DNA from: Fratercula arctica
Lineage: Eukaryota > Chordata > Aves > Charadriiformes > Alcidae
Direction of reading: 5' to 3'
NCBI GenBank assembly: GCA_947846985.1
Contig: CANTUZ010000023.1
Location: forward strand, 2,623,677-2,687,676
DNA: 64,000 bases
How positions within the stretch are numbered: position 1 is the stretch's first letter; each line of letters begins with the position of its first letter. Position numbers and translations under genes: made by a program. Below, in pieces: positions 52,446-63,360 of this stretch. Under the pieces are notes generated by a model that worked only from the letters and a program-made list of their open reading frames with translations, was not told where the DNA came from and made no database searches.

Positions 52446-53532
52446 GGCACGGCTCGTCTGGCATGGCACGGCTTGGCATGGCATGGCATGGCATGGCATG
52501 GCTCAGGTGGCATAGCATGGGATAGCTGGCATGGCGTGGCTCGGATGGCATGGCACAGCGCAGCCCAGTTGGCATGGCATGGCTCGGGAGGCATGGCATG
52601 GCATAGCATGGCACGGCACAACTCAGCTGGCATGGCATGGCACAGCTTGGCATGCCATGGCACAGCTCAGCTGGCATGGCTGGCATGGCATGGCACGGCT
52701 CGGCTGGCATAGCATGGCACAGCTCAGTTGGCATGGCATGGCTCGTGTGACATGGCGTGGCATAGCACGGCACAGCTGGCATGGCATGGCTGGCATGGCA
52801 CAGCACAGAATGGGATGACACAGCTCAGATGGCATGGCATGACTCAGATGGCATAGCCTGGCACAGCTGGCATGGCACAGCATAGCATGGCATGGCACAG
52901 TTCTGCTGGCATGGCTTGGCTGGCATGGCATGGCATAGCATGGCATGGCACAGCTCAGTTGGCGTGACACGGCTTGGGTGGCGTGGCATGGCATAACACG
53001 GCACAACTGGCATGGCTCAACTGGCATGGCACAGCTTGGCATGGCACAGGTCGGCAGGCATGACATGGCATGGCTAGCACAGCATAGCACGGCTCATCTG
53101 GCAGACCATGACATGACACAGCTTGGATGGCATGGCATGGCTGGTGTGGCTTGGCATGGCACAGCACAGCTCAGCTGGCATGGTGTGGCACGGCTGGTGC
53201 AACTGGGCATGACATGGCACAGCTCAGCTGGCACAGCATGGCTTAGCTGGCAGAGCATGGCATGACTTGGCATGGCATGGCACAGCTCAGCTGGCATGGA
53301 ATGGCATGGCACGGTGCTGCTAGCACACCTCATCATGGCATGGCACAGCTCGGCTGGCATGGCACTGCTGGCATAGCTTAGAATGGCCCGGCATGGCTCA
53401 GCTGGCACGGCACGCCCGGCATGGCTTATCATAGCACGGCACAGCTCAGCTGGCACACCATGGCATGGCACTGCTGGCATGGCGTGGCTGAGATAAGATC
53501 AGCCTGGCACAGCCCTGCGCGGCACGGCTCAG
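52445..53532. repeat. GGCAT/GGCAC/GGCTC pentamer satellite
   Basis: About 1.07 kb of degenerate five-base repeat, mainly GGCAT, with GGCAC, AGCTC and TGGCA variants, mixed into longer units such as CACAGCTCAGCTGGCATGG. Many CAGCTG and CATG cores. It makes frames full of Cys-His-Ala-Met-Pro on the minus strand and Trp-His-Gly-Met-Ala on the plus strand, none of them genes. It begins about 335 bp upstream of the ZNF703 ATG. Confidence 0.93.
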
Positions 53533-56500
53533 CACCCTTCTGCAGTGGCTTCTGCGCCCAGTGCCCCCTGCCCAGCCTGGCCCCCGCACCCAGCGTCCCT
53601 GCCCTGCGCCCCGTCCCAGTGCCACCCGCGGGGGGCTGCAGCACCCTGCCGGGGGGTGCACAGCCATGTGGGGCAGAGCGAGCCCCCCGCGTCCCTGCAG
53701 AGGCAGCTCGGTGTCTCTGCTGGCCCCGCGGGCAAACTGGGACGGCGCTGGGGTGGCTGGTGGGACAGCAGTGTCACCCCAACCGGAAGGGCCCACGCAG
53801 GTTGCCTACAGACTTTTTAATTTTGCGTGTATCGCAGCCCCCAGCACTTACATTACTGGGAGAGCAGCAGCGGTTGGTGTCGCAGCGGCTTCTGTCCTCG
53901 GGGCAGTGACCAGTCCCTGATCGTTTCCCACCAGGACAAAGACGGAGCCGTCGGGGAGGTCTCCAGGGCACCTGCAGCGCAGCGAAGGGGGCAGATCTCA
54001 ACCCCGGTCCCCCAGTTCCCTTCCGTACCTACAATACTCCTTTCTTTCAGGGGTTTTCTACTTACTTTAGTTTGCAGAGTCTTAAAAATTTGCCAGTGTC
54101 AGTGCAGACCACTGTATAACTAATTAAGGTTCCCGACAATTAACTTCCTATTTCTAGTTACCTTTTCCAGGCGTCTTTGAATTACATTCACAAACCCCTG
54201 GGGCCCCGCAGTCAAGGGGGCTGAAAACCACCATCCCACTGAGATCTTTCCACGAGGAGCGGAGGCACACGGATAAATCCAGGAGCTTCACCTCGTCACA
54301 TCCCACCCGGAGCAATGCCCAGGTGGCTGCGGGGTCCTGGGGGGCTGGGGCAGCTGCTCCGCTGGCTCCCCGGGGCTTCGACTGGGAGCCGGTGGGAGAA
54401 CGGGGGCTCGGGGAGAGATGTGCAGAGATGGGGGGTGTGGGGTCATGGGGGCCGGGCTGGGGCGGGCGCTGAGGAGCCCTGGCCTGGAGCAGAGCGGTGT
54501 GGTGGTGTCTCTGGGAAAGCAAGGCGAGGAGCTGGACGGATGCTCCCGCTGCGATGCACCCGCTGCGCCCACCTGCCGGCTCGGGGACCGAAAAGTGAAG
54601 GGATGAGCGCATAGTGCACTGGGGGGGTGTCATCGCTGCGCTGCTAAAACCAAGGCTTACCTGGAACAAATGCCCCATCGGGAGCGCAGTGACACCGTCC
54701 CGGTGTGCCACCGGTAGGTTTGTGACTCTGGATGTTTGATATTTTCCTGTTTTCCTTCCTGAACCATCCTTTGCCAGCAGCAGGTTGCTCGGCCATTGCC
54801 TGCAGGGCGCCGGGGCTGGCGGGGAGGACCCAGCTTTCCAGGGGCTGGGTTCCCGCTCCAGCCACCCCCGTGGGTGCTCAGTCCCTCCTGCCTTCCCAGA
54901 GAGGGAGAGAGGAGAGGGACAGACGCTTCTAATTAATCATATTAGCTCCTGACCGATGCTGTATGTTGCTGTTATGAAGTTCATATGGCCACCCCTCACC
55001 AAACCCCGCTGCTCCGGGTTCTGGGGAAAAAAAGGCTTTGCTGGATTTGCCTGGCATCGCCCCGGTGCAGCCCAACACCGCGTCCTGCTTCTCCAGCCGC
55101 TATCCATCACACCGACGGCAGGACCTGTCAGTTTTCCCTCTTCGTGAGCCCTTTTTTCTTGGTTTGTGTTGTTTTTTTTTTTCTCCCCCCTCCCGAAGCT
55201 GACCGCAAGATTGATTCAATCCGGGCAGCGGGGCTGGAAGCGGAGAGGCGCTGCCTTTCAAAGGAGCCATTCAAGTAAGGAGGAAATAGAAAAAAATCTT
55301 TCCTCAAAGTCACTGGAGTTGGACGCCAACAACAACACGGCCTTAACAAAATAACATAAAATAAGGTGGGACAAGCGCGTAAGAGTGGCGGCGGATGCTG
55401 AAACGGAGGGAGGGCACGAAGCGGCGATGCCTCAAGGCTGCGTTTGTCGCTCCCCCGAAATCTGGGGTCCTTCCCAAGCCCTGATCCTGCTCCGGTGCTG
55501 GCGCAGCGGAGAACGATCCTGGATTCAGCTTGTGTCTGCCGTATTAAAACCTCATCGAAGGGTCATCATGGGTAACGATGACTCCTGCTCGGTGTCGGTG
55601 CCCTGACCGCCTCTGGTTAAAGTCTTCACCCCAAACCCCGCATGGGTCCTGTTGTCCTTAAGGGGCGCAGCGACCAGGGGGAGAGAAAACCCAACTGCCC
55701 TGCGTCGAGTGCAGTTCTGCTCCGCGACACGTCGCCCTGCGCTCGGAGACGGCCCGCCACCGAGGGCATGCAAATAAAGCACGCGGGACCACTTGCCAAA
55801 TAAAAATAACAGAGGCATGGAGCGAAAAGCAAAATATTTTGAATAAAAGTAAAGCCAAAGAAGACAAAAAGCCTCCGTGAGCGCTTTCAGAAATGACTAA
55901 TGATGTTTTTCCTCCCTAATCAGGGCTTGCCCCACCTGGGCTGCTGTTACCGAGGTTTTATTTTCCCAAGGACGTATCCCCGGCGCAGAGCCCTGCTGGC
56001 GCCGATGGACGGGGACGCTTCTGCAGCCGCGCAGCAGAGGGAATTGTGTTTTTTTTCTTTAAGTTTGAGATCCCTCAGCAGCTTGGGACGACTCTGGGTA
56101 GGGCTTTGGGGTGACACGCACCCCGGGGTGCCCCTTGCGCCCCTTCCCGGCCTCCTGGTGCAGAAGGTGCTTTCCAGAGGAAGGCACACAGGATCCACCA
56201 GGTTTTTTTTTTTTTTTTTTAAAGAGCGAGAAAAAAGCCAAGTAGGAAATGAGTGATGTGCAGGGACTGCTGGAAACCACCCCCGGTCCCAGCCCTGCCC
56301 GCGCGGGACACCGGCCCCTCCTGATGGATCGACAGCAGCCCTGACTTCTAGGAAATTGCTTTCTGAGGCGGTTGTTATACAAACCACGCCATTAAGTACC
56401 TAAATATTACACTGCATCAAAAGAAAGTGTTTTTCCAGGGAATCAAGTGTATTCCTCTACCTGCCTGTGTCGGCAGCCGGCAGCAGTGCGGGAAGGTACC

Positions 56501-56557
56501 TGTGGGGAGCACCTGGAGCCCTCCGTGCTTTTATTCTCTATTTTTGCTCTGCCCTTT

Positions 56558-56594
<37 letters not shown>

Positions 56595-57269
56595 TCTCCG
56601 GTTTTGCAGCGTGTCCTTGCGCTGCTGACGTGCGGCAGGTGGCTCTTGGTGGCGTGTTCTCCGCACGGTGGCACGGACAGAGGGTGGCTGCGGGCACCCC
56701 GAGTGCCAGCGGAGCCGGGGCGCGGAGCGGGCAGGGAGCGGTGGGGAAGGGGGAGAGGGGTCTGAGCCCTGCAGCCTGCACGCGGAATTGTGGCGGGATG
56801 GGATAAGACATGAATTTGAATCGCTGTAACTCTCCCAGCATCTCTCCCTGCGCCACACGCTTCACAAACGCCTTCCCAGCTTTATTGCTGGATGCAGTTT
56901 AAGAGAAACTGGGATTTAAGGGAAAATGCTCTTTGTCTGGCAAAACCGGGGCTGCCTGGCATGCGGGGAGCGCAGCGAGGGAACGTTTGCTGGGCCACTG
57001 ATGTCCCAGCCCAGGAGCCGGCGAGGGGGGCTCGGGGGCCGGCTCGGGCCGTGGCCGCAGGTTGGGCATCCGAGATGCTTCTCAACAGCCGAGCGTGTGT
57101 TTGCGCGTCGGCGCTTGCTGGGTGCTGCTGGTTTGTAGGGAAATGGTCTTCTCTCGGGCACCCCGTTACGGAGGCAGCGGCAGCCGCGGCCCCTCGGAGC
57201 CAGCATTTCCCCTGCCCCGCTCCCGTCCATCCCACCTCTCCCCAGCGCCGCGGCTCCGTCCTCCTCGCT

Positions 57270-57520
57270 TTTAGCTGTGGAACAAGTGCATAAAAATGAT
57301 CTTATTTATTACAGGAGACATGTTTTAAAACAACTGACAAAATCGCAAGATGTAAAACGACAAGCAAGTGCTTTTTCTTTTTTAAACCCATATAGACTTC
57401 TGGCAATGATAAAAATAGTGTTTTCTTTTTTAAAGTTGGAATTAATCTTTCTTTCCAAAGCAATCACGTAGCAGGGAAAGCAGGAAGACACTTCGATATT
57501 AACCGATACTCACTGGGTGA
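57270..57520. promoter_or_regulatory. candidate conserved non-coding block
   Basis: AT-rich 250 bp with GTGCATAAAAATGATC, ACAACTGACAAAATCGC, CTTCTGGCAATGATAAAAAT and GTTGGAATTAATC. Texture of a developmental enhancer; conservation not tested. Confidence 0.32.
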
Positions 57521-58065
57521 TGGTTACTTATTGAACAGCCGGGGAGCTCGCGTTCCTCTGCAGAGCGATTAACATTAAAGAACAGCGTGAACATTAAAGG
57601 AAAAAAAAAAAAAAAAAAAGGTGAGGGGCTGTGGGTTTTTTTTTTCCCCTCCCCTATTCCCTTGATGTGTGACTAACAGCTGTTTTTCTGTGTGACAAAT
57701 CAGTGGGGTCTTCCTGTTGTTGATGTAATGAAGCTGTTTCCTGGTGTGAAATTCTCGGGGATAAATTGCAGGAGGGGGAGGAGAACATCCCGCACGTATC
57801 AAAGGGCTTCGGAGGGGAGCGACGCTCCGCTCTCCTCACAGGGACGGGCAGCGGATCAAAACCGACTGACATCGGGTCAACGCGCCTTTACTTAAGGCTT
57901 TTTTCTTTTTTTTTTTTTTTCCTGTTTATCTCTAAATTTTCTGCCAGTGCAGGCAGAGCGATGGTCTTTACAACCTGGGCTGTTCCTAGGGACAGTTCGG
58001 GGTGTTTTTCCCCCATAAGCCATTCTTATTTAACGTCATAGTGCTGCAGAGAGCTGTACGGAGCG

Positions 58066-58102
58066 TTATGTGCCTCAGTTTCCCCATCTGTGAGATGGGT
58101 CC
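58066..58102 (-). repeat. MIR-like fragment
   Basis: GTGCCTCAGTTTCCCCATCT followed by GTGAGATGGG is the reverse of the MIR core (cccatctcacagatggggaaactgaggcac). Short, so it could be chance or exapted. Confidence 0.45.
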
Positions 58103-58329
58103 CGATGTCCCTCATCACCACGGGAGTGGTGGGAAGGGGCTCTGGGGTGGCCGGGAACTGCCCGTGGCTCCGACCCCCCCAAAAGCGCTGTGGGGACGTG
58201 GGTGTTCCCCACGGCTGGCACTGGCTCAAGCACTTTTTTTTGGGGGGGATGTGTCTCGGGGGGTTCATTTAGTCCTCAGACACCCACAAAAAACATTAAA
58301 AAAATCACTTTTACCTCTGTTTTTCTTTT

Positions 58330-58880
58330 TCTCTTTGCCAGTATTAGTTAATTAAACTATGCAAATTAAAACAACTTAATTTCTATAATACCAGGACCAG
58401 AGCCTCAAACCATTTGGTGTAGCTCATCTGGCACGTACGTTACATAAAATGTTTGGAGCGGCTCTAATAAAAATGAAAAAGGCTGTAAATCAAGTTTAAT
58501 TTATTCATTTTCTGTATGGTATGAAAGCATGCCAAAATCAGATTATTTATGAGCCCTTCATAACAATAGGCATTTTTATTGGTTGCAAATGACAAAAGGG
58601 GTTCTCAGAGGGATTTTTTTCCTTCTTTTAAATTTTTTGAATGCCTTTTCAGAAACATTTATTTTTTTGGACTCTATGATCTCAAAGAAAAATATTTAAT
58701 CATTGATACAGTAAAAATAATTTATATTTAGATACTGAAAAACACATCAGACTTTAAAACATAAATAGACGGAGCTAATCCAGCCCAAAGGCTCAGGCGA
58801 ACGCTACACCACAGGTTAGAGAAAAGAGCTGTGATTTATACCCGCTTCCTTAAATTTCCCGTTAAGAGCATAATCTCCCG
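58330..58880. promoter_or_regulatory. candidate conserved non-coding block
   Basis: The longest AT-rich unique block upstream of ZNF703 (about 550 bp): GTTAATTAAACTATGCAAAT (octamer-like ATGCAAAT), CAAGTTTAATTTATTC, TTTTTATTGGTTGCAAATGA and AAATAATTTATATTTAG. Several homeodomain and POU-type sites. Constraint inferred only. Confidence 0.4.
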
Positions 58881-59917
58881 TAAGTCTTTCGCAAAACGTC
58901 TGAGCCACTCGGGGTGGTTTTTTGGTTTGCTTTTCCAGGCCCGTTCGGCGGGCCGGTGGGGGCACGCGTGCTCTGCGTGCACGGCCACACGGGTGTGCCC
59001 GGGGACTCGCCTCCCGGTGGCTTTTTTTTTTTTGCCCATCTGCGGCTAATTCACAAAATTCTCTTTCTCGGTGGGTGAGTGAGTCCCTGCAGGGAGAGCT
59101 GCCAGGTGAGGCAGGTCAGCCGCCCCGCGACACACAAAATCACGGCTAAACCAGCCGTGGGTTGGCTCTGCCTTACGCTTTCCAGCCCATTTAAACCATA
59201 TTTTGTCCATCATCTGGCCCAGCTGGACCCAGAGGTGGGTTTGGCGACCCAGTGCCGTGGCCGGAGTGGGCCAGAAGTGCTGGTAGACGCTCACTCACCA
59301 CCGGGACCGTCCTGGGAGTCTCTTGTCCATGCTGCGGTGGTCCCGTCCGAAGCGTGCTGTGATGGGCCAAGGGCTCTGGGCCACCCCGCTGGCTCTGGGG
59401 ATGGGTGTAAGGTGCGACGCTGGTACCCACGGGTGCACCCTGACCCCCCAGCCCTGTCTGTGCCGGCACGGAGTGTGGCACCGCGCTGGGAAGGAGCCTA
59501 CAGCAACCCAGAGGGCAACGTCCCTCCTCGTCTTTGGGAGGCGAATGAGCCAGAGCAACCCCAGAGCTCCAGGACCTGAGTTTTGGGGGCAGAGAACCAG
59601 GCGGGGGGGGAAGCACCGTGGAGAGAGGGCATCCCCAGGGACCGTCTCCATGATGGGGACACTGCCATGGGGGAGTGGGTGCCCTCCTCCCGCAGCATCC
59701 TGGGCATCGCGGCCAACAGCCACCTGGCAGTGAGGACAGGCAGGGGACCCCAAAACGCCTGGCAGAGGCACACAAAAATCTGGCTGGGCTGGGGGGGGTG
59801 GGGTGGGGGGGTTGGCTTTGCTGGAGGGCTCTGGGTAAGTGTGACGGGGAGGGCGCAGAGAGGCACCCCCTCCTGCAAGAACGGGGGCTTTCTCTGCGCC
59901 CGGCCTGGCCGATCCTG

Positions 59918-59991
59918 AGAAAAAAAAAAAAAAAAGAAAGAAAAAAAAAAAAGAAAGAAAAAAAAAAAAGAAAGAAAAAAAAAAAACAAAG

Positions 59992-60035
<44 letters not shown>

Positions 60036-60112
60036 AAGAAAAAAAAAAAGAAAGAAAAAAAAAAGAAAGAAAAAAAAAAGAAAGAAAAAAAAAAGAAAGA
60101 AACAAGAAGAGA
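59918..60112. repeat. polypurine A/GAAAG microsatellite
   Basis: About 195 bp of A-runs broken by GAAAG at irregular intervals of about 13-15 bp, with a pure A-run of about 36 at 59998-60033. It yields a poly-Phe/Leu frame on the minus strand that is not a gene. Confidence 0.95.
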
Positions 60113-60189
60113 AAAAGAGGGAACCCCCTCCCCAGGAGAATTAGCATCCAGGATCTGTCAGTCACTGGGAGCTTTTGGTAAAAGGGGCC

Positions 60190-60430
60190 CCTTGTCAACC
60201 TCTGCCTTTGATGTGACTGGGACGGAGGTGCTCAATTAAAAGCCTATCAGTCTGTAAGTAAATCAACGCCTATCAGGCTTGTCACATCAAACAAACGATT
60301 ATTGCAGGAACCCGCCCACCCCATTAATCTGGCTGTTCCTTCTTGACAGCTCAGGGTCAGGGCACTGTAAATCCTGCACTGGATTGCAGCCACCTGGAGC
60401 AGGATTAAAGCAGCCCCTGCAGCATGTGCT
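60190..60430. promoter_or_regulatory. candidate element with ATTAATCT and TGACAG
   Basis: GCCTATCAG occurs twice (60242, 60268), then CTTGTCACATCAAACAAACG, CCCATTAATCTGGCTG (60321-60336) and TTCTTGACAGCTCAGG (TGACAG 60344-60349). A possible distant variant of the HOX/PBX/MEIS module, with a 13-nt spacer and an altered octamer. Confidence 0.33.
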
Positions 60431-61777
60431 GCTGCACCCAATTACTCCCCGGTGGCTGCGGCGGGGGGCACCCGTGGCCCCGTCAGACACGGGGTGCCCG
60501 GGGGTCCCCGCCGGAGCTCAGCTTTGCAGGGTGATGGCCACCAAGATGGGCGGTTTGGTGGTGGCATGCGGCAAGCGTTGGTTCGTGTTGGCAGCAGGGA
60601 TGCTCGGCACCTGGCTTGTGGGTGCTGGGCGCCGCACCGCTATTGCCAGCGCCCGTCCGGCCGCCCAACGAGATGGGAGCAGCTCCAAGGATGGCTCTTG
60701 GTGGCTCGGAGAAGTTGTTGTGGATGGGGACGGTCGCACCGCAGCCCGCACTGAGGGTGGATGGCTGTGGTGTCCTTAGCGGTCGCATTTAAGCCTGTCA
60801 CCATCGGCAGGGATTGACCCTGGGGAGCCTCTGGGCGAAAGGAGCCCATGGGTTGAGCTTTTGGGTGCTCTTTGGGTCGGAATTAGCGGTCCCCAGGGAC
60901 ACCGGGGTTATCCCAACAGGTCGCTCAAGGTGAAGGCAAGTGGGGAGCAATGGGGGCTTCATGGCCAGCGGCTAGGCTGGGGGGAGGAGGGTGCTGGAGC
61001 CCGGCAGCGGGCGGGAGGCGGCCGCCGGCTCCCGAGAACAAGCCGTTCCATTCAAGGGAAGGCAGAAGCCAAACTTTCTTGAAAAGCCTCTGTGCTGCGG
61101 CGGGAGCCGCCCCGGGGCAGCCCGAGCGTGTGACTCCTGCGCACAGAGGCAGGGGCTGTTTTAATAAAGGAAAAGCCGAATTTTGGATCACATGAGGGTG
61201 AGGGCAGGGAGCGGGGCGAGCCCCAGGGAGGCTGCAGGTTGCGTTCTGGGAAGTGGCTCGGTGTCCCCCTGTGTCCTGCCAAGGGCTCCGCGGTCCCCAC
61301 ATCCTGACTTTGCCCCGACGGAGGCAAAGGTGGGGGGGTCTGCGCAGGGTCCTGGACCGGGAGAGCATCCCCGGGCGGCTGGTGACGAGGGGTCGCATCC
61401 TGCAGCCGGCAGCAGGAGGCTGGGCCGAGAGGAATCTTCCTCCCTTTTTCTGCCCAGGCCTATTATTAGCATTTTCCCTCTCCCGCGGAGCCTGGCGCCT
61501 CGTAATGCAGCTTTGGCTCGCTCTGACGGCGCGGAGCTGTCAGCCGGGGCTGCCCTGCCTGTGCCGAGGATGGACGCTGGCTCCGAGGGCTCCGGGAGCC
61601 CCATGGCGAGCGTGGCCGGCCGGGCACTGGGCTGCGGTCCTGCCCGCTGCTGCTGCTTTCCCGCTGGCTCTTGGGCGGCCGCTCACCCCGTGGCCATGGG
61701 CTGGGCTTTGGAGGGCACCCCTCCGTGGGCAGCATTGCCCTGACACATGGGGTGCCACTGGGGCAGCATCTCACGGG

Positions 61778-61812
61778 CCGCCCTCCCTGCCTCAGTTTCC
61801 CCATTTGCAGCA
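61778..61812 (-). repeat. MIR-like fragment
   Basis: CTGCCTCAGTTTCCCCATTT then GCAGCAGGGG repeats the same MIR-core match as the copy at 58.07 kb, same orientation. Short and low-confidence. Confidence 0.4.
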
Positions 61813-62389
61813 GGGGTGAAGGGGCACTGGCTGCCCCCGGCTCCTGGGGGTTGCTGCAGCCCCACCATCGGGGTGTCTTGTGTGCGGGTGCCGCCTCGGC
61901 GATCCTAAATGTAGCACATTCGGGAGGAGGAGCAGGTTCGACGTGGCCCAGCACAGCGCAGGGAGAACGTGTGGCGTCCATCGCCCCACGACACCCACCC
62001 ACAGCGGGATGCGGGGAGCTGGGAAGACGGGGCTGGCGCAAGCAGAGGTGACACCAAGTAGGAGACAGACTCTCGCCGTGCCACGCTTGACACGGCGACA
62101 CCAAATCTTTTGCCGATAAGCGGTGCGTCACCTTCCCGCGGATAGCCGTCACCCGGCGCCCTCGCCTCTCCCACGCACGTCAAGCGACACCCGCTCGCCC
62201 CGCTGGATAAGCACCGCTGTGGCTGCATCCCTGCCGGCCTCGCGGTGGGAGACGCTGGTGCCGGTGGGGAGCGGGGGGAGCAAACCCCTGCCATCGCCCG
62301 ATGCTCCCCAACGGGCGCTTTTTGTGCGGGGAGAAGGGCCGGGGGTGCGCGACCAGAGGATCTGGCCCTGCGGAGTTTATCTCCCACAC

Positions 62390-62605
62390 ATGATCAATGC
62401 CGAGTTTAAGTAAGGTTTATTGGTATCTGTAATTTAACATGACATATTTCTAACACGAATTACTCTGAGATCATCGTGTGCATAAAATATGACAGGAATC
62501 TTTTAAGCGCAAGCATAGTTCTCAGTTAATTTAATAACTGAGATGGAAAATGGAATAGCATTAAATTTAATATTTTACATAATGCTCCTACACTTCCTTC
62601 ACTTG
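62390..62605. promoter_or_regulatory. candidate conserved non-coding block
   Basis: AT-rich 215 bp in GC-rich DNA: GGTTTATTGGTATCTGTAAT, AACATGACATATTTCTAACA, AATATGACAGGAATC and GTTAATTTAATAACTG. Constraint not tested. Confidence 0.38.
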
Positions 62606-63066
62606 CTGCTGGCATCATTTGTTTTCCCTTCTTCCTCATTTACAGCCCGCTCAGCCTGAATTGTCCTGGAGCGCTGCCTGCCCGGCCAGGCAGGGGGGTG
62701 CTGCCCCCACCAAGGGCTGCCACCCCCCCCCCCCAGGGCAGCCGGAGCCACCCCCACATCTCCCCCCATCCCGGGCGGAGGCGGTGGGATGCCCCGGCTG
62801 CCTGCTGCCTGCAAACCCCCGGTCCCGGTGGTCCCCTGAGCCGCTTTGGCCGCCTGTTACGGCCGCCCTTCGCAGCTACGAAACTAAACTCATTCTTCAT
62901 TAAGAAAGAGGTTTCCAAGCCGAGCCTGCGGCCAGCAGCTGGCCCCGTGCACCCAGGCACCCGCAGGGATCCTCTTCCAAACCCGTCCCGCTCCCCATCG
63001 CAGCCGCCGGAGCAAAGCCCTGCCTGCAATGGCTGCTGCTCAGTGCGGGGATTTGTTGGGGACTAA

Positions 63067-63360
63067 CTTTTCCGCACGACCTGTACCAATAGGACAAGGG
63101 GTAATGGCTTTAAACTGAAAGAGGGAAGATTTAAACTAGATAGAAGGAAGACATTTTTTACGATGAACGTGGTGAGACGCTGGCCCAGGCTGCCCAGAGC
63201 GGTGGGAGATGCCCCATCCCTGGAACCATTCCAGGCCAGGCTGGACGGGGCTCTGAGCAAGCTGGGCTAGTTGGAGATGTCCCTGCTCACGGCAGGGGGT
63301 TGGACTGGATGGCCTTTAATGGTCCCTTCGACCCAAACTACTCTATGATTCTACGATCTT
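63067..63360 (+). mobile_element. CR1 LINE fragment, 3' end
   Basis: Plus-strand CR1 of about 290 bp: GGACAAGGGGTAATGGCTTT, AACTGAAAGAGGGAAGATTT and GGTGAGACGCTGGCCCAGGC match the usual ORF2 end. It ends GGTCCCTTCGACCCAAACTA followed by CTATGATTCTACGATC. It is the only clear transposon copy in the last 11 kb. Confidence 0.9.

Larger units (their letters stand above)
53533..59917. other. gene-free region upstream of ZNF703
   Basis: No coding exon, RNA gene or transposon recognised apart from one MIR-like scrap. AT-rich unique islands at about 53810-54200, 54920-54970, 55740-55930, 57280-57500 and 58330-58880 alternate with GC-rich DNA. Homopolymer A-runs at 56561-56591 and 57600-57619. Confidence 0.65.
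60113..63066. other. gene-free region with candidate elements
   Basis: Mostly GC-rich unique DNA. Two AT-richer blocks (60190-60430 and 62390-62600) are listed separately. No coding exon supported. Confidence 0.6.

Noticed and set aside
50866..52515. 549-codon plus-strand open frame opposite ZNF703
   Set aside because: Antisense shadow of a GC-rich coding sequence and its intron; Gly/Arg/Pro-rich with no recognisable domain.
52445..53532. Frames rich in Cys-His-Met-Pro resembling a metal-binding protein
   Set aside because: Translation of the GGCAT satellite in every frame.
59191..60198. 335-codon minus-strand frame with a poly-Phe stretch
   Set aside because: Produced by the A/GAAAG microsatellite; not a membrane protein.
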